DNA from: Leeuwenhoekiella nanhaiensis
GTDB lineage: Bacteria; Bacteroidota; Bacteroidia; Flavobacteriales; Flavobacteriaceae
DNA: 64,000 nt
NCBI RefSeq assembly: GCF_002744755.1
Contig: NZ_KZ319289.1
Span: 248,001-312,000 of the forward strand
Direction: 5' to 3'
The first letter of the stretch is position 1. Every line of letters starts with the position of its first letter. The translations under genes and the position numbers were made by a program. Under the pieces are notes generated by a model. That model saw nothing but the letters and a program-made list of their open reading frames with translations. It made no database searches and was not told the origin of the DNA. Below are positions 1 to 7,850 of this stretch, one piece after another.

Positions 1-97
1 ACTCTCTGATGCTCTATCCTAGGCTTTGAGTAGCCTTTGCCTGGGGGATGCTATACTTTTGGCTCGAAACTGATGGTTTTCGGAGCTGATAAAAAGA

Positions 98-105
98 TAT
101 CTTTG
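98..105 (+). promoter_or_regulatory. possible -7 promoter box of the beta-lactamase gene
   Basis: TATCTTTG fits the Bacteroidota -7 box TAnnTTTG and lies 57 bases before the start codon. Seventeen bases upstream there is TTTT instead of the usual TTTG, so the -33 element is imperfect. Confidence 0.35.
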
Positions 106-162
106 CCCCGCTATCTTCGGGTAGCAGTCACTCAAGTTTTACGCTAATTCCCTGCTTTTTCT

Positions 163-912
163 ATGCCTGCCGCTTTTAAATTTGGTTTGTTGTTGTGTTT
201 TGTGTCGCTGTTTGGTTTTCAAAGGGCCTATGCCTCAGATCCCGAAATCATCTATCAATCTGAGCGGCTTGTCATCACCCGTCTTTCCGAAAACGCGTTT
301 TTGCATACCTCCTTTTTACAAACCCGGGATTTTGGCTATGTGGCCTGTAATGGTCTTATAGTTCGTGATGGAAACGAGACCATTGTCTACGACACGCCTA
401 CTGATGATGCGGGTTCGTACGAACTCATCACCTGGATTGAAGACAGCTTACAGGCTAAAGTGAAGGCGGTGATCCCCACGCATTTTCACGCCGATTGCCT
501 GGGTGGATTGCAGGCTTTTCACGAGCAAATGATTCCGTCTTATGCGCACAGCAAAACCATTGCTCTGGCTCAGGAAAAGGATTACGCCGTGCCGCAACAT
601 GCTTTTGAAGATCTGCTGGTTCTGGTAGTTGGAGATCAAAAAGCCACCGCTCGTTTTTTTGGGGAAGGGCATACCACTGATGATGTGGTGGGCTATTTTG
701 CCCGTGAAAACATTCTCTTTGGTGGTTGCCTTATTAAAGCTTTAGATGCCTCAAAAGGCAATCTGGAAGATGCCAATCAGGACAGCTGGTCAGATACGGT
801 ACGCAAGGTAAAAGCCGCCTATCCCGATGTGCAAATCGTGGTACCCGGTCACGGTGATCCCGGTGATAGCGGGTTACTTGATTATACGATAGCGCTTTTT
901 GAAAAGAACTAA
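163..912 (+). CDS. bla: subclass B1 metallo-beta-lactamase
   Basis: Predicted periplasmic zinc hydrolase that would open the beta-lactam ring. A signal peptide (residues 1-24, cut after AYA) precedes one metallo-beta-lactamase fold. All B1 zinc ligands are present: His107 and His109 with Asp111 in HFHAD, His170 in GEGHT, Cys189 in GGC and His230 in PGHG. The HxHxD...H...C...H pattern with a cysteine separates B1 enzymes from B3 enzymes and from glyoxalase-type hydrolases. The 249-residue length is typical of chromosomal flavobacterial B1 enzymes such as the BlaB group. It stands alone, with no regulator or mobility gene beside it, so it is probably an intrinsic chromosomal enzyme. Which drugs it hydrolyses cannot be read from the sequence. 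Confidence 0.88.
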   Translation: MPAAFKFGLLLCFVSLFGFQRAYASDPEIIYQSERLVITRLSENAFLHTSFLQTRDFGYVACNGLIVRDGNETIVYDTPTDDAGSYELITWIEDSLQAKVKAVIPTHFHADCLGGLQAFHEQMIPSYAHSKTIALAQEKDYAVPQHAFEDLLVLVVGDQKATARFFGEGHTTDDVVGYFARENILFGGCLIKALDASKGNLEDANQDSWSDTVRKVKAAYPDVQIVVPGHGDPGDSGLLDYTIALFEKN

Positions 913-929
913 AACAGATTTACGTAAAA

Positions 930-951
930 CCATAACATTCTTATGGCATTT
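930..951 (+). terminator. weak hairpin after the beta-lactamase gene
   Basis: CCATAA and TTATGG pair around a five-base loop and are followed by a short T run (CATTTTT). The stem is short and AT-rich, so this is a tentative intrinsic terminator. Confidence 0.35.
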
Positions 952-1076
952 TTCAGATTATGTCTCTATATTTAAAATTCTAATAAACTTGTAAGAAGTT
1001 AATTCTGAATTAAAAGCATTCCCTACTGTTTTTTGCTGCAAGTTTTGAAACTAGTAATTAAGCAAAAAATCAAATT

Positions 1077-2570
1077 ATGAGAATGTTTGTCTGGATTGCA
1101 GTAATCCTTCCTTTTTTAGCCCAGGCTCAAACCAATACACAAATAGCACTGAATATTGAGAATGCTACCGTCGATCAGGTTTATTTCGCTAACTCAGATT
1201 ATACCAAAGCCGCTGTACTGTTTGGAGAACGGGTTAAAGAAGTTGCACTAGCAGAGGGGAAAGCCACCTGGCAGGATCAGATTTCAAGGCCTCTTTTTAT
1301 CAATGCCGGGTATCATAACAGTGACACTAAAGAATTTTTCACCTACGCATTTTATGTTTCCCCAGGAGATAGCCTGGAGGTTTCGTTTGATGCAAAAAAT
1401 CCGGATTCTACGCTAGTGGTTCAGGGCAAAGGCTATCGCAATAATCAGCCCTTGCTTCAAAAAGTCTTGAGTGACCGGGAATCGTATGAAGCCTATCAAA
1501 AGGATTCTTTGCCCTATAATGTGCTTGAAGCAATTACCTTAAAGAATGCAGAGCATAAACAAATCTTAAAGGATTATAACGAAAAGTACAGTCCTGATCA
1601 ATCCCTTGTTGAAGTTACAGATTTATATGCTGAGTATTTTCCGTTATGGACGTATCTGACATTTAGCGGAGCACAAAAATTCTATGCAGGAGAAGCTTTT
1701 AAAAGAAATGAAAGCAAGTGGCAGGCGGTTGCAGACTCCCTTACGCTTAAATTACCTATGAACAATACCGCGCTTTTTGACATCCCCGATTATGTCTATT
1801 TTCTTCCTTTACATTTAATACGTCTTAAAGAATATGTGTGGAGTCATGATGACCTGCTTCCCTATTACTACGATACAGCTACTCAGGAGGAAGCTCTTGA
1901 ATTATATAATAATGACCGGGAGAACGTATTGAGGGAGAAGATTATCAATAAACATTTTGAAGGAAAGACCGCTGAATTTCTATATGCCACGCTATTTAAA
2001 AGCGCTATTGATGATAAGGAAGACAGCCTGCCCGAGATTTATTCAAGGTTTGTAAAAAAATATCCCAACAGCGCATATATTCCATATCTAGAGCCTGCAA
2101 TAAAAGAGATCGAAGCAAAAAGGGAGCGTAAACTTACCGATAAGATGCAGATTATCGAAAATGCAGATACCTATACAACTTTTGATGAGGTATTGGAGTT
2201 GGTAAAAGGTAAAACCGTACTGCTTGATATGTGGGGAACATGGTGCGGGCCGTGCCCTAAGGAGTTTTCATTAAATTCGGAAGCGATTAAGAAACACTTT
2301 GAAGACCGGGATTTAGAGTATCTGTATATCGCTAATTTCGATCTTGAAAATAAAGAGAAATGGAAAGAACTGATAGCCTATTACAAACTTGAAGGAACGC
2401 ACATTTTGGCTTCAGATGAACTCACCAAAAACATAATGGGAACCCTTGACAGCACCAGCTATCCTACCTACGCCATTCTTAAAAAAGACGGAACTTTCGA
2501 ATTGTCTAAAGCAGGTTATCCTATGGACAGGGAAGTTCTTTTTGATCAGATTGAAAATGCTTTAAAATAG
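1077..2570 (+). CDS. TlpA-like thioredoxin-fold protein with long N-terminal region
   Basis: Exported thiol-disulfide protein. A short signal peptide (residues 1-18, ending AQAQ) leads into about 340 residues without a recognised motif, followed by a thioredoxin-like domain from about residue 360. The active site is Cys390-Gly-Pro-Cys393 in WGTWCGPC, and a cis-proline region (SYPTY) lies near residue 460. This arrangement is common in Bacteroidota, where such proteins are annotated as TlpA-family disulfide reductases with a DUF4369-like N-terminal part. The CxxC and export signal suggest a role in reducing or isomerising periplasmic disulfides. The partner is unknown and it has no operon neighbours. 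Confidence 0.8.
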   Translation: MRMFVWIAVILPFLAQAQTNTQIALNIENATVDQVYFANSDYTKAAVLFGERVKEVALAEGKATWQDQISRPLFINAGYHNSDTKEFFTYAFYVSPGDSLEVSFDAKNPDSTLVVQGKGYRNNQPLLQKVLSDRESYEAYQKDSLPYNVLEAITLKNAEHKQILKDYNEKYSPDQSLVEVTDLYAEYFPLWTYLTFSGAQKFYAGEAFKRNESKWQAVADSLTLKLPMNNTALFDIPDYVYFLPLHLIRLKEYVWSHDDLLPYYYDTATQEEALELYNNDRENVLREKIINKHFEGKTAEFLYATLFKSAIDDKEDSLPEIYSRFVKKYPNSAYIPYLEPAIKEIEAKRERKLTDKMQIIENADTYTTFDEVLELVKGKTVLLDMWGTWCGPCPKEFSLNSEAIKKHFEDRDLEYLYIANFDLENKEKWKELIAYYKLEGTHILASDELTKNIMGTLDSTSYPTYAILKKDGTFELSKAGYPMDREVLFDQIENALK

Positions 2571-3110
2571 CAGTCTTAAGATCATATTTTCTAATACTTT
2601 TTTTGGGGTTTGAGATTTAATAACTTAAAACAAAGCCAGGACTTCAATTAATGTTTCTGTTCTTTTGTCTTGATACAAAAGAACCAAAAGATCAAGGCTT
2701 ACAGAAGGTTCTCTAAATTTTTTGTTCACTGCGCTGCATGCGCTTAACTCGGCCGCTGGCCTCAAACAGAACCGCCTGCCACGCTACGTTCACCGCAAAT
2801 TTAATGAGACCCTTCTGATAGGCCCGTCCTGACGTATTAATTGGCTTTTTCACTGAAAACCTGAATGCTTCTCTTTGTTGCTATGCTTAAACTTGTATTT
2901 CTTCAAGACTATAAATAGCCTTCTTTTTCTTCAGTATAGCACTAAAAAGCAAGCTGTTTTAAAAATTGAGACTGAGAATGCACTTAATTTTTAACCCAAA
3001 ACATCACTTTATTTAAAAAAAGCTAAAGAAAAGTAACAAATTTTCATTTCGCTTACTTTTTGTAAGGAATTCCTCAAAATCAAACGATTAAAATAAACTA
3101 ACTTTAAAAC
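2571..3110. other. intergenic region with one modular repeat copy
   Basis: No gene was found here. Most of the stretch is a copy of the modular repeat described separately at 2641-2960. The last 150 bases are AT-rich and include TAACTTTA at 3099-3106, a near match to the -7 box that could start the RNA predicted just downstream. Confidence 0.6.
2641..2960 (+). repeat. modular intergenic repeat, copy 1
   Basis: It begins with the palindrome TTCTTTTGTCTTGATACAAA and continues through AAGATCAAGGCT. It ends with blocks also present near 14.7 and 15.4 kb: AGGCCCGTCCTGACGTATTA (compare AGGCCGATGCTGACGTCTTA) and AGCCTTCTTTTTCTTCAGTA. The middle (2720-2810) differs from the other copies. No transposase is encoded. 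Confidence 0.7.
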
Positions 3111-3266
3111 GTGCCGGTTAGACCCAACAGAAATAAGTTCCCTCACCCAACTTGATTTCTCCTTTCTGTTTCGCATTTATACGACCGGGTCTGACTGCCC
3201 TTATCTTGCTTTTGCAAGGGCACAAAAAAGCAGAAGTCCGTTAGTTTACGGACTTCTTTGTTTTTT
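3111..3266 (+). ncRNA. candidate structured small RNA (possibly 6S-like), uncharacterised
   Basis: This stretch has no reading frame but folds well by eye. GTTAGACCC (3117-3125) pairs with GGGTCTGAC (3187-3195), and inside it AACAGAAA (3126-3133) pairs with TTTCTGTT (3163-3170). At the tip AAGTT (3135-3139) pairs with AACTT (3149-3153) around the loop CCCTCACCC. This makes a long rod with large one-sided internal loops. A second hairpin (TGCCCTT 3196-3202 with AAGGGCA 3216-3222) and a strong terminator (3232-3266) follow. The next gene has its own promoter after that terminator, so the RNA is probably an independent transcript and not a leader. The rod with a bubble recalls 6S RNA, but this is inference. 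Confidence 0.55.
3232..3266 (+). terminator. strong intrinsic terminator of the small RNA
   Basis: A perfect 10-bp stem (AGAAGTCCGT with ACGGACTTCT) and a six-base loop are followed by TTGTTTTTT. It ends 29 bases before the ATG of the next gene. Confidence 0.85.
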
Positions 3267-3286
3267 AAGTCAATGCCTTAAATTTG
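3257..3286 (+). promoter_or_regulatory. promoter of the membrane-protein gene at 3296
   Basis: TTTG at 3257-3260, an 18-base spacer and TAAATTTG at 3279-3286 match the Bacteroidota -33/-7 consensus. It begins inside the preceding terminator. It shows that a TTG at 3284 cannot be the start codon, which supports ATG 3296. Confidence 0.6.
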
Positions 3287-3295
3287 GGCAAACCA

Positions 3296-3880
3296 ATGAA
3301 AAGAACACCAAAGAAAAATTACCTAAAAGGCAAAACCGTATTTGTAGTTTCGATACTGGTAATTCTGGCTACGTTTCTGACAGTCTGGTTAACCGGAATC
3401 AATTATAATCGCGCAATTACCGCAAATCTTTATCTTTCACTTTCCATAATTGGCTTAATTCTGTTTCTATTTATGGCGTATGGCCTGTATAAAGGCGTGG
3501 GTCTTCAGGATGATTTTCCCAAATACAAGAGCTATAAAGCGGGTGATCTTTTTGCTCACGATATCAATGGAACTTTTAAAACTCCGGACGCTGATGTAGG
3601 AGCGGGTATAGGTGGACTCCTGCTTTCCATTGTTTTATGGATTGTCATGACCCTGGCTTTAATTGTATTGATGCTGCTCTTAGAAGCCTTGTTTTGGTTT
3701 TCGTTGTTTATCATTATCCTGATGCTGTACTGGGTATTCTTTAGAGCCTTAAAACTGGTATTTACCAAATCGAATAAAACCCAGGGAAATCTGCTCCTGT
3801 CAATTTCGTATTCACTTACGTATACCGTACTTTATTTAGGTTGGATTTTTGGAATCGTATTCCTGAGCACGGTGGTGTGA
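3296..3880 (+). CDS. multi-pass membrane protein of unknown function
   Basis: A basic N-terminus (MKRTPKKNYLKGK) is followed by about five hydrophobic segments, near residues 14-34, 45-63, 105-125, 127-150 and 165-192. A hydrophilic stretch between the second and third segments carries no recognised motif. The 194-residue protein belongs to no family I can name. The ATG at 3296 is chosen over the in-frame TTG at 3284 because the TTG lies inside the -7 promoter box. The rhomboid protease gene follows 100 bases later on the same strand. A shared role in the membrane is possible, but nothing in the sequence shows it. Confidence 0.7.
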   Translation: MKRTPKKNYLKGKTVFVVSILVILATFLTVWLTGINYNRAITANLYLSLSIIGLILFLFMAYGLYKGVGLQDDFPKYKSYKAGDLFAHDINGTFKTPDADVGAGIGGLLLSIVLWIVMTLALIVLMLLLEALFWFSLFIIILMLYWVFFRALKLVFTKSNKTQGNLLLSISYSLTYTVLYLGWIFGIVFLSTVV

Positions 3881-3981
3881 AAAACAGATTATTATTTAAG
3901 GATATCAGAAGCTGAATAAAACGAATTCTAAACGGTACAACACTTTAAGCAAACCCTTATTTTGCAGAACCAATAACCTAA

Positions 3982-5526
3982 GTGACATTGAAAGACTTCA
4001 GAATTAAATTAAAGGAGATCTACCTGCCCTTTGTATTAGTATCCATCTGTACTATATTTTTTTATAATCTCTTCAGATGGGTTTTTGATATCAGGCTTGG
4101 CATACTTCCATTAAAGGAAGACCTGCTTGATATCTGGATCCCTTTTATAATTCCGGTGTTGCCCGTATCGATTTGGCTTAGACGCCCAATCAGAATTTTA
4201 AAACTTAAAGATCCAGACAGGGGGCGTACAGCTATTCAGGCTCTAATGATTTTTGCTATAGTTGCTCCTATAGTTATAAGCCAGCAGTATATAAAAAAAG
4301 CTGCATTTGATCTGGTCACCCTAGAAAATGCAAGCGAGATTAAAAGTCTTGGGGCTGAAAAGTATTTTAAAATCAACAATTTTCGGGTAAATAAAGATGC
4401 GCGTGTAGCGTATGCCACTGCACGAACATCGGGAAAGGGAAATGACCGTCTCAATTTCTTTTTGTATTTGGCCTGCCCTTTTGAAAATGCCGAAAATGCC
4501 TGGTATGGCGTTGAATACAACGAGAGTACCGGCAATACGGGCACAACTACGCAGCAGAATGCCTGGTTCAGCAATTTTCTGAAGTATTCGGAAAGGGATT
4601 TTGCCAATTATCCTTTTCAGGATGTATCCTACTTTGAAAAAGTGGCATATTCTGATCATTGGGATGGCTATATGCAAGCGATTAAAAATGAAAGTCCCAG
4701 TGCAGTTGAAAACCAACAAATAATTCTGATTCCTAAAGCGGATGAATTTGAAGAACGATTAGGTGACACTTTACCCTGGGTGTTCGGATCGTTTGGTATT
4801 GGTTGTATGGTAATCCTGTTATCTCTTCTTTATCAAAAAATCGACGAATCTACTTTGAGTAACTTCAAAAAGAATAAACCCCTGGAAGATGACGATCTTA
4901 GAGCTATTTTGAGATTTTTAAACCCGTTAGGATCCAAAGGAGGAACAGCTATTTTAATCTTTGTAAACATTGGAGTTTTTGTAGGGATGATTTTTTCTGG
5001 TATAAGTTTCGTCTCGCCTACAGGAACCGAACTTTTAGAACTTGGAGGGCTTAGAAAAACGGAAGTAGTACAGGGAGAATACTGGAGGCTTTTTACATCT
5101 ATTTTTATTCACTCCGGTTTTATTCATCTCGTTATGAATATGGTGGGACTGGTATTTGGCGCTATCTTACTTGAAGATGTTTTGGGAAAAGTCAGGTTCA
5201 TTCTAAGTTTTATAGCTTGTGGTGTGCTCGCCAGCTTTGCGAGTATTTACTGGCATGAGAATATAGTAAGTGTAGGCGCTTCAGGTGCCATTTTTGGTCT
5301 TTACGGGTTAATTTTAGCTTTTACGGTATTCAGGATTTATTCAACAGGAACACGGACATTAACCTGGGGCCTACTGGTTCTTTATGCGGGAGTAAGTTTG
5401 ATCTTTGGGTTCTTTTCGACAGGTGTTGATAACGCAGCACATGTAGGCGGACTCCTTAGCGGCTTTATTCTGGGAGTTCTACTGATCGCTTTTGATAAAG
5501 AAAACCTTATAAAAACGGCAGGTTAG
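3982..5526 (+). CDS. rhomboid-family intramembrane serine protease
   Basis: The C-terminal 200 residues form a rhomboid domain: HxxxN in transmembrane segment 2 (His382, Asn386), the nucleophile Ser434 in GASG, and the general base His487 in AAHVGG. The serine/histidine dyad is complete, so activity is expected. The N-terminal 300 residues hold two or three membrane segments and a soluble part of about 170 residues between them, an extension seen in larger Bacteroidota rhomboids. It would cleave single-pass membrane proteins inside the bilayer; substrates are unknown. The start is GTG at 3982, and TTG at 3988 would be an alternative. Confidence 0.88.
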   Translation: MTLKDFRIKLKEIYLPFVLVSICTIFFYNLFRWVFDIRLGILPLKEDLLDIWIPFIIPVLPVSIWLRRPIRILKLKDPDRGRTAIQALMIFAIVAPIVISQQYIKKAAFDLVTLENASEIKSLGAEKYFKINNFRVNKDARVAYATARTSGKGNDRLNFFLYLACPFENAENAWYGVEYNESTGNTGTTTQQNAWFSNFLKYSERDFANYPFQDVSYFEKVAYSDHWDGYMQAIKNESPSAVENQQIILIPKADEFEERLGDTLPWVFGSFGIGCMVILLSLLYQKIDESTLSNFKKNKPLEDDDLRAILRFLNPLGSKGGTAILIFVNIGVFVGMIFSGISFVSPTGTELLELGGLRKTEVVQGEYWRLFTSIFIHSGFIHLVMNMVGLVFGAILLEDVLGKVRFILSFIACGVLASFASIYWHENIVSVGASGAIFGLYGLILAFTVFRIYSTGTRTLTWGLLVLYAGVSLIFGFFSTGVDNAAHVGGLLSGFILGVLLIAFDKENLIKTAG

Positions 5527-5707
5527 TATGTGCTATGCTTTAAAGCCTGACTTGCAGATTGAACATAACGAGGTCTGAATGCGGGTGTTTTTCCCCTAAA
5601 TCACATTTAAAACCAGCAAATTGAGGATTTCCTTACTTTTTAATTAGGGGGATTTGGTAGATTTATAATATTAATATAAATGGCTGAGTAACTATAATTG
5701 AAATTTA

Positions 5708-6766
5708 ATGCAACAAGACTACCAACAATTAATATCAAGTGTAAGAGGCAGAATTAATCCCGAAAATTTTGCCTTAAAAAAGTCGTTTTCTGATGAATTA
5801 GCAACAATTTCATATAGTAAGGTCTTAATTTATGTTAGGCTTGCAATGAAAAGTGTTGAACCGGAATATACTCAAAAAAGTAAAAATGCAGGAGAACGGG
5901 TTAAAGAGCACCTTAATAGAGAATTAGAAAATGTTTCCTTTAGATATCAAGGTTCCGTTATGACCAACACACACATAAGGGGATACAGTGACATAGACCT
6001 ATTGACAATTTCAGACAAATTTTATTCATACGATGCAAGTAGAATTAAAGAACTTTTAGCTAGCTCTGAACGACGAGCAAAATATTATAATTCTTCAATT
6101 GAGAAATTAGAAAGAGAAGTAAATACATCACCATATTTAGGTAACTCAATACAAGATTTAAGAGACTTAAGAAATAATAGCGAGAATATTTTAAGGGGGA
6201 TCTATAGCGTCTGTGATACTTCGAAGCCAAAGGCAATTAAGATTAAGAATTTAAGTTTAAACAGAGAAGTTGATATAGTTATTGCAAATTGGTATGATGA
6301 TATTTCTTCAATAATAAACAATAAAGGAGATTATAGAGGTATTCAAATTTATAACAAGGCTTCAAATTCAAAAGAAAATCCTGATTATCCATTTTTAAGC
6401 ATAAAGAGAATAAACGAGAGAAGTTCAGAAACAAATGGAAGATTAAAGAAAATGATTAGATTTCTTAAAAATAGTAAAGCAAATTCTAATCAAGACATCT
6501 CGTTAACAAGTTTTGATATCAATGCTATATGTTATGATATTAGCCCTAATATTTATAAAAGTCTCACATTCTATGAATTAGTGCCGATCATTTATAATCA
6601 AATGAAGGATATTGTTACAAATGATGATAAAGCTAACAATTTAGTCTCTGTTGACGGAAGAGATTATATCTTCAGATATCACCAAACAAAAAGAGATGAC
6701 TTAAGTAAATTGCTCTCAGAAATTGAGGCAATATTTATTGATTTAAAGAAAAGTATAAATGTATGA
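5708..6766 (+). CDS. cdnE: CBASS cyclic-dinucleotide synthase (CD-NTase, CdnE-like)
   Basis: A nucleotidyltransferase of the DncV/cGAS superfamily. The active site is visible as Gly82-Ser83, then Asp95 and Asp97 in GYSDIDL, and the third carboxylate Asp189 in EVDIVIA. The length (352 aa) suits a CD-NTase. Its stop codon overlaps the ATG of the TIR-STING gene (ATGA), so the two are translationally coupled. CD-NTases found next to bacterial STING are of the CdnE clade and make cyclic di-GMP, which binds STING; that product is inferred from the partner. There are no Cap2/Cap3 genes, so this is a minimal type I CBASS. The gene is AT-richer than the chromosome around it, consistent with acquisition by transfer. 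Confidence 0.87.
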   Translation: MQQDYQQLISSVRGRINPENFALKKSFSDELATISYSKVLIYVRLAMKSVEPEYTQKSKNAGERVKEHLNRELENVSFRYQGSVMTNTHIRGYSDIDLLTISDKFYSYDASRIKELLASSERRAKYYNSSIEKLEREVNTSPYLGNSIQDLRDLRNNSENILRGIYSVCDTSKPKAIKIKNLSLNREVDIVIANWYDDISSIINNKGDYRGIQIYNKASNSKENPDYPFLSIKRINERSSETNGRLKKMIRFLKNSKANSNQDISLTSFDINAICYDISPNIYKSLTFYELVPIIYNQMKDIVTNDDKANNLVSVDGRDYIFRYHQTKRDDLSKLLSEIEAIFIDLKKSINV

Positions 6767-7692
6767 TTAGACCAAAAATATTTATCGGTTCTTCAAAGGC
6801 TGGATTAGAAGTTGCAATAAAAGTTAAAGTTCATTTATCAGAGATAGCTGATTGCTTTATTTGGTCTGAACCTGATATTTGGGAACCAAACCGAAGTACA
6901 TTTGATAACCTTATCCGAATGTCAAATTATTTCGATTTTGGAGTTTTCGTTGGGACCGCTGATGATTTGACAGAAACTAATGAAAAATTAGTTATAGAAG
7001 CAAGAGACAACGTCATTCTGGAAATGGCGTTATTTTTAGGAGCAATGGGCCATAATAAGTCTTTTTTATTAGTCGAAAGCGGTATAAAACTTCCATCTGA
7101 CTTCAACGGAATTTATATGCCTCGTTTTGAAAAAAATGATGAAGCTTCAATAAAATCTGCTTGTGAATCTTATATGTTGAAGATAGGAGAGCATTACAAA
7201 TTAGGTCATTTAAGCCTCTATCCTACCACTGCATTAGCAATTGGGTACTATAAAAATTTTATTGCAGATTTAGTAGAAAGTGTTCACACCGCGGAAACTA
7301 TGAAGATTGATGGTGTTGAATACACAGAGTTTAAGCTCAAGGTTGTCATTCCAAATGATTTGAAAGGTTTAATAAGGGAAAAAGCCCACATTTTTTATAA
7401 ACGTAATGGCTTTTCAGCTAACGCGATGAAAGCAAAATTCAGAAAACATCATTTGTGGTTTCAATTAGACCCTAAAAATGCACCAACAGCAATTATGTAT
7501 GATATGCCGAGTACGCTAACTGGGATTGATGATGCTATCGAATTAATACTACAAAAAAACTTTACAGGTAGAACTAGAATACAAGAGTTAATTGAGCAGA
7601 GAGAATTGAATAATTTCAGGAGAGTTTTACAAATGCAAATAGATAATAGTCCTTTCGCTCAACAGACTGTTGAAATAATAGACGAATTCTAA
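6763..7692 (+). CDS. TIR-STING CBASS effector (NADase)
   Basis: The N-terminal domain (about residues 1-140) is the TIR-like nucleotide-binding fold. It opens with KIFIGSS, and RDNVILEMALFLGAMG carries Glu87 in the position of the TIR catalytic glutamate. The C-terminal domain (about 150-309) looks like bacterial STING: ALAIGYYKNFIADLVE (from residue 157) resembles the first STING helix, LAWSYYIGYLRLIL in the human protein. In characterised systems, cyclic di-GMP binding makes TIR-STING form filaments and destroy NAD+, killing the infected cell. Together with the upstream CD-NTase this is a complete two-gene system. The STING assignment rests on motif reading and gene context, not on a profile search. 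Confidence 0.83.
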   Translation: MIRPKIFIGSSKAGLEVAIKVKVHLSEIADCFIWSEPDIWEPNRSTFDNLIRMSNYFDFGVFVGTADDLTETNEKLVIEARDNVILEMALFLGAMGHNKSFLLVESGIKLPSDFNGIYMPRFEKNDEASIKSACESYMLKIGEHYKLGHLSLYPTTALAIGYYKNFIADLVESVHTAETMKIDGVEYTEFKLKVVIPNDLKGLIREKAHIFYKRNGFSANAMKAKFRKHHLWFQLDPKNAPTAIMYDMPSTLTGIDDAIELILQKNFTGRTRIQELIEQRELNNFRRVLQMQIDNSPFAQQTVEIIDEF

Positions 7693-7850
7693 AATTAGTC
7701 TGAGCATAGTAGTAAAAAAGGTATATAGAAATAGCGTATTAATCAATTAATTAACAGAAAATAAATAATTTAAGATCGGTTGTAAGCTTAGAATTTTGTG
7801 CTTGGAACCGCTTCCTTTCATATACAAGACAGTTATAGCGCATTTGATAA

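Noticed and set aside
3111-3266. Riboswitch-type leader of the membrane-protein gene at 3296
   Set aside because: A full -33/-7 promoter follows the terminator, so the gene does not need read-through; an independent RNA fits better.
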